Shown here piece by piece: positions 61,545 to 64,000 of a DNA stretch of 64,000 nt. The notes beneath the pieces are model-generated. The model searched no databases and was not told the DNA's origin. It saw nothing but the letters and a program-made list of their open reading frames with translations. A program made the position numbers and the translations under genes. Source of the DNA: Brachyhypopomus gauderio (Eukaryota; Chordata; Actinopteri; Gymnotiformes; Hypopomidae); the NCBI RefSeq assembly GCF_052324685.1, contig NC_135219.1, positions 19,545,985 to 19,609,984 of the forward strand. Direction: 5' to 3'. Numbering within the stretch: position 1 is the stretch's first letter; each line of letters opens with the position of its first letter.

Positions 61545-62821
61545 TAGAGAGAGAGAGAGAGAGAGAGCACAAAGAACACATCTAGCAACACAGAGAAGAA
61601 GGTCTGAAAATATGTTAAGTGTTAAAATGTTAAGTGTTTTGTAGATACATTAATGAAATTAGTGCTCAGTTAATAAAGGACCTCTCGTCTGAAACGGCCT
61701 GTATTTCTCCAAATCTCGTGTATTACACTACAATTTTTCCTACTTCTACATGTTTATATTTTTACAACAGTACACCTCCTTAATTCCTGGAAAATTCTTA
61801 TATATGTTCCTTTTATGTTTTCTATCATATCAGATTTCTGAGTGAGGATTGGGGCACTATGGTTGGTATAAAATGACTAGCAAAACATTGGATGCAGCTA
61901 GAAGCACGTGGCCCAAGTGCAGCTGTTAGCCAGTCAGGTGTGGGTTATCTAGGTTGCCATTGTCACATTGTGGGGGGGGGGGGGGGGGGGGGGGCCCTAC
62001 CGGTCGCCCCCGGTTACAGCGGCAGCGGTCCTGTTTTTGGTCACGTGATGTTCGTCCCTCAGGTGGGCGGGACCCGTGATCCGTCTCACCTGAGGGTCGT
62101 TTGTTCGTCTATATATGTCTTGTCTTTGTACCAGTTGACTGCTGGTTATTATTTCCTTCATTTGGAACAATGCACGGGTTTTTGGTTTGCACACTTTCTA
62201 TTAAACCATCCTCTTTCCCTGAGACTTGGCGTGATCGCTTCCTTTTTGAGTTGCTCACCCTGCCCGTCACAGCCATTTTGTTTATACACAAGATAAACGC
62301 TCAGACTCGATGAATAAGCTGATACCAAAGTGCCAAGACAGGAAATTACATCATGGTCCAAACATTATAAAGGGGAGAGTCCAGCTGCAACATATTTGTT
62401 GTAAGGGGAAGCATACGCTTCTGGCATAAACCAAAAAAACGTGCGATTCCTGAAAACAAAGTCAGAGTAAATGGTCAGCTAGACTATTCATGTCAGATCT
62501 GTAACGTAAGATCTGTGTATCATTCAAAGTAATTTATATTACTATGCTGCGGTAACATCAGTAATTTATACATGGGTTAGCGATTGGGATATTCTAGTGG
62601 AATGTTCTTCAAGATGTTCCTTGAACTACCTTCACTATCACTGTGGCCGTTGCTGATCCAATTTCTGTGTTGTCCAGTGCCAGGGCCAATATCACTGTGG
62701 ATGGAGCATGTTCTCTGGTCTTCATTCAAGATATAGCCCGGGCGACACTTGCAGAAATAGGAGGGGCCATTTCCAACACAAATATGCTGACAGTCATGCC
62801 CCATTTCACAGGCGTGCGCAC
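59206..62821 (-). CDS. matn3: Matrilin-3, 3' part: four EGF modules and coiled coil
   Basis: Cartilage extracellular-matrix adaptor. Exons on the minus strand: 62821-62630 (EGF1 plus linker), 61347-61192 (EGF2), 61044-60925 (EGF3), 60833-60705 (EGF4), 59700-59602 and 59252-59206 (coiled coil, stop TGA). All are phase 1. Each EGF module has the matrilin pattern C-x3-GHDC-x-H-x-C...Y-x-C-x-C...C, e.g. [20 protein letters not shown]. The vWA domain and signal peptide lie beyond 64000. The tail carries [12 protein letters not shown], whose cysteines make interchain bonds, and the heptads [15 protein letters not shown], which oligomerise the subunits. The last intron is U12-type AT-AC. Four EGF modules and laptm4a next door point to MATN3 rather than MATN1, 2 or 4. 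The alternative EGF2 donor (61168) is weaker. Confidence 0.9.
59253..59601 (-). other. matn3: U12-type AT-AC intron of matn3
   Basis: The 349-nt intron starts ATATCCTTT (59601-59593), the exact U12 AT-AC donor consensus. It has the branch-like motif AACCTTAAC (59272-59264) and ends AC at 59254-59253, about 12 nt past the branch A. The join keeps phase and completes the coiled coil. Confidence 0.93.
61377..61563. repeat. Long (AT)n with inverted-repeat core, then (AG)n
   Basis: About 145 bp of AT/TA dinucleotides in a matn3 intron, followed by GA repeats. ATGGTGTGTATATAT near the left end is mirrored as ATATACACACCAT near the right end, so the whole tract is palindromic and could fold into a large hairpin. 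The Tyr/Ile repeat ORFs here are artefacts. Confidence 0.93.
61956..62276 (+). mobile_element. Solo LTR with 5-bp target-site duplication (forward orientation)
   Basis: The LTR occupies 61961-62271 (311 bp), flanked by GCCAT at 61956-61960 and 62272-62276. It starts TGTCAC and ends GTCACA, with CTATATATG at 62109-62117 and ATTAAA at 62200-62205 in promoter-to-poly(A) order. A G20 run (about 61973-61994) sits near its left end. It shares long blocks (gcgtgatcgcttcctttttg; the region around ctcacctgagggtcgtttgt) with the reversed copy at 24200-24496. It lies in the matn3 intron between EGF1 and EGF2. Confidence 0.9.
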
Positions 62822-64000
62822 CTGGAATTTTGCATAAAATGGATAGTGTTGTTCATCATAACAATTCTTGGAGAAAGGTAACGTCTAATTTACTAAGTAT
62901 TCTACTAAAAAAGGATTTAGAATACTGAGAAACCCATAATGTTTTGTTGTGTCTGTGTGACAATCACTGGATATATCTATTTAGATGCGTAATGTTTAAT
63001 AAGGACCAATTTCATTTTGGATTTGGTCCAATTTCAGGTTTGTAAATAAGCCATTCTGATGTATGTACAGATGGACAGAACCCGATAAATCTGGTATTTT
63101 AGATATAATGGCGAAGCTGAGATAAACGCACCAGCACTGAAGACAATACCACAGAGTATAGGATTGTGGAAGAATGGAGTGGTGTTCACAACCAAATCTG
63201 TAAGGATATGTAGCACTGCTTAAAGATGAGAACTTTCAGTTCAGTATGAAGATGTTGATATAGAGAAACACGGTGAGATTCAGCTCAGAACTTGCAAGTC
63301 CCATCAGTGATGGCTTTAAAGGAACAATGGTTCTGAATCCTTGAGTCTTCCACTTTGCTTATACACAAGAAACATTACCATACTTAATGGATAAGCTGAT
63401 GATGTATCAAACATGTGATCAGTACCCAAATTGGAAATTACAGAGTCCCTCTTAAAAAACGTTGCTGTGAGCTTTTTGTAACATGTGTATTAAGGCAAGC
63501 TGAATGTTTGTTTCTGAATCTAGGTGAGATAGCGAGGCCAATTCTGTCAGCTTTGCCAGGACAGAAGATGATGCTCTGAGCAGTTGACAGAGGATCGTTC
63601 AAATTCATGTGTGCTGCAGTGATGCCAGCAATCTGCACATTGGCTAACATCTAGAAAGTTCTTCAGGGTGCTCCTTTGAAGGCACAATCATGGAATTAAC
63701 AGAGAACCTGGTCAGTCTACAAGGTAGACAAAGACGAATGCTGTAAGCTGTAGAGATGGTGAAGCTATTTTGTTGGTTTTGACCTCCAGAAAAGGTACAG
63801 AAGACGTTCACAGTAAGGAGTTATGCCAAAGCATCTCCTGCATTCTACACCTTGTGTGGGCCACATGCATTGCATAAGAGACCAGTTAAATCCTTACATT
63901 ATATGTAGCCTAGCACTGACACTAGTAAACCAAATGATATTGAGATTCCTTATCCTAAATCTAAACCTCACTCTATGAAAAGGCATTTTTCATAGTCATT
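62822..64000. other. matn3 intron upstream of EGF1
   Basis: No exon was recognised between the EGF1 acceptor (62822) and the right edge. The vWA exons expected upstream are not in the window. The sequence is ordinary AT-rich intron. Confidence 0.5.

Noticed and set aside
61234-61591. ORFs of alternating Tyr/Ile on both strands
   Set aside because: Translation of an (AT)n microsatellite.

Overview
The window is vertebrate nuclear DNA, almost certainly from a ray-finned (teleost) fish. Genes are split into many short exons with GT-AG introns, microsatellites and minisatellites are dense, and the mobile-element remnants (5-bp-TSD solo LTRs, a hAT MITE, a LINE fragment) are of types common in fish. 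I rebuilt the exons by hand from splice signals, reading phase and family resemblance. No transcript or database evidence was available.

Layout, left to right: CAPN3 3' half (+, 21-6404); an unrecognised 7-exon gene (-, 8443-11147); CHURC1 (+, 14669-15937); TTBK2 (-, 18359-25642); SLC35F6 (-, 29021-33611); MIDEAS/ELMSAN1 (+, 36988-43745); an ENPP7-like phosphodiesterase (-, 44921-47703); LAPTM4A (+, 50279-54798); and the 3' part of MATN3 (-, 59206-62821, continuing off the right edge). As I remember the human map, these genes scatter over 15q15 (CAPN3, TTBK2), 14q23-24 (CHURC1, MIDEAS), 2p23-24 (SLC35F6, LAPTM4A, MATN3) and 17q (ENPP7). The LAPTM4A-MATN3 adjacency is also human.

The genes do not form a pathway: muscle protease, zinc-binding developmental factor, ciliary kinase, two lysosomal membrane proteins, an HDAC-complex scaffold, a lipid phosphodiesterase and a cartilage matrix protein. 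The most informative points concern gene architecture and mobile DNA. MATN3 ends with a textbook U12-type AT-AC intron inside the coiled coil. MIDEAS carries a phase-supported GC-AG intron and an in-frame uORF. TTBK2 has three consecutive introns with GTCAG donors, two SxIP motifs and twin CRE palindromes upstream. SLC35F6 has a 1.35-kb pyrimidine-rich minisatellite against a 3' splice site and a CACGTG box near its start. Two solo LTRs of one family and a hAT MITE keep perfect target-site duplications.

I saw no prokaryotic-type system, CRISPR array or convincing tRNA/rRNA gene. The main unknown is the 8.4-11.1 kb gene, whose second exon poses a real reading-frame question.
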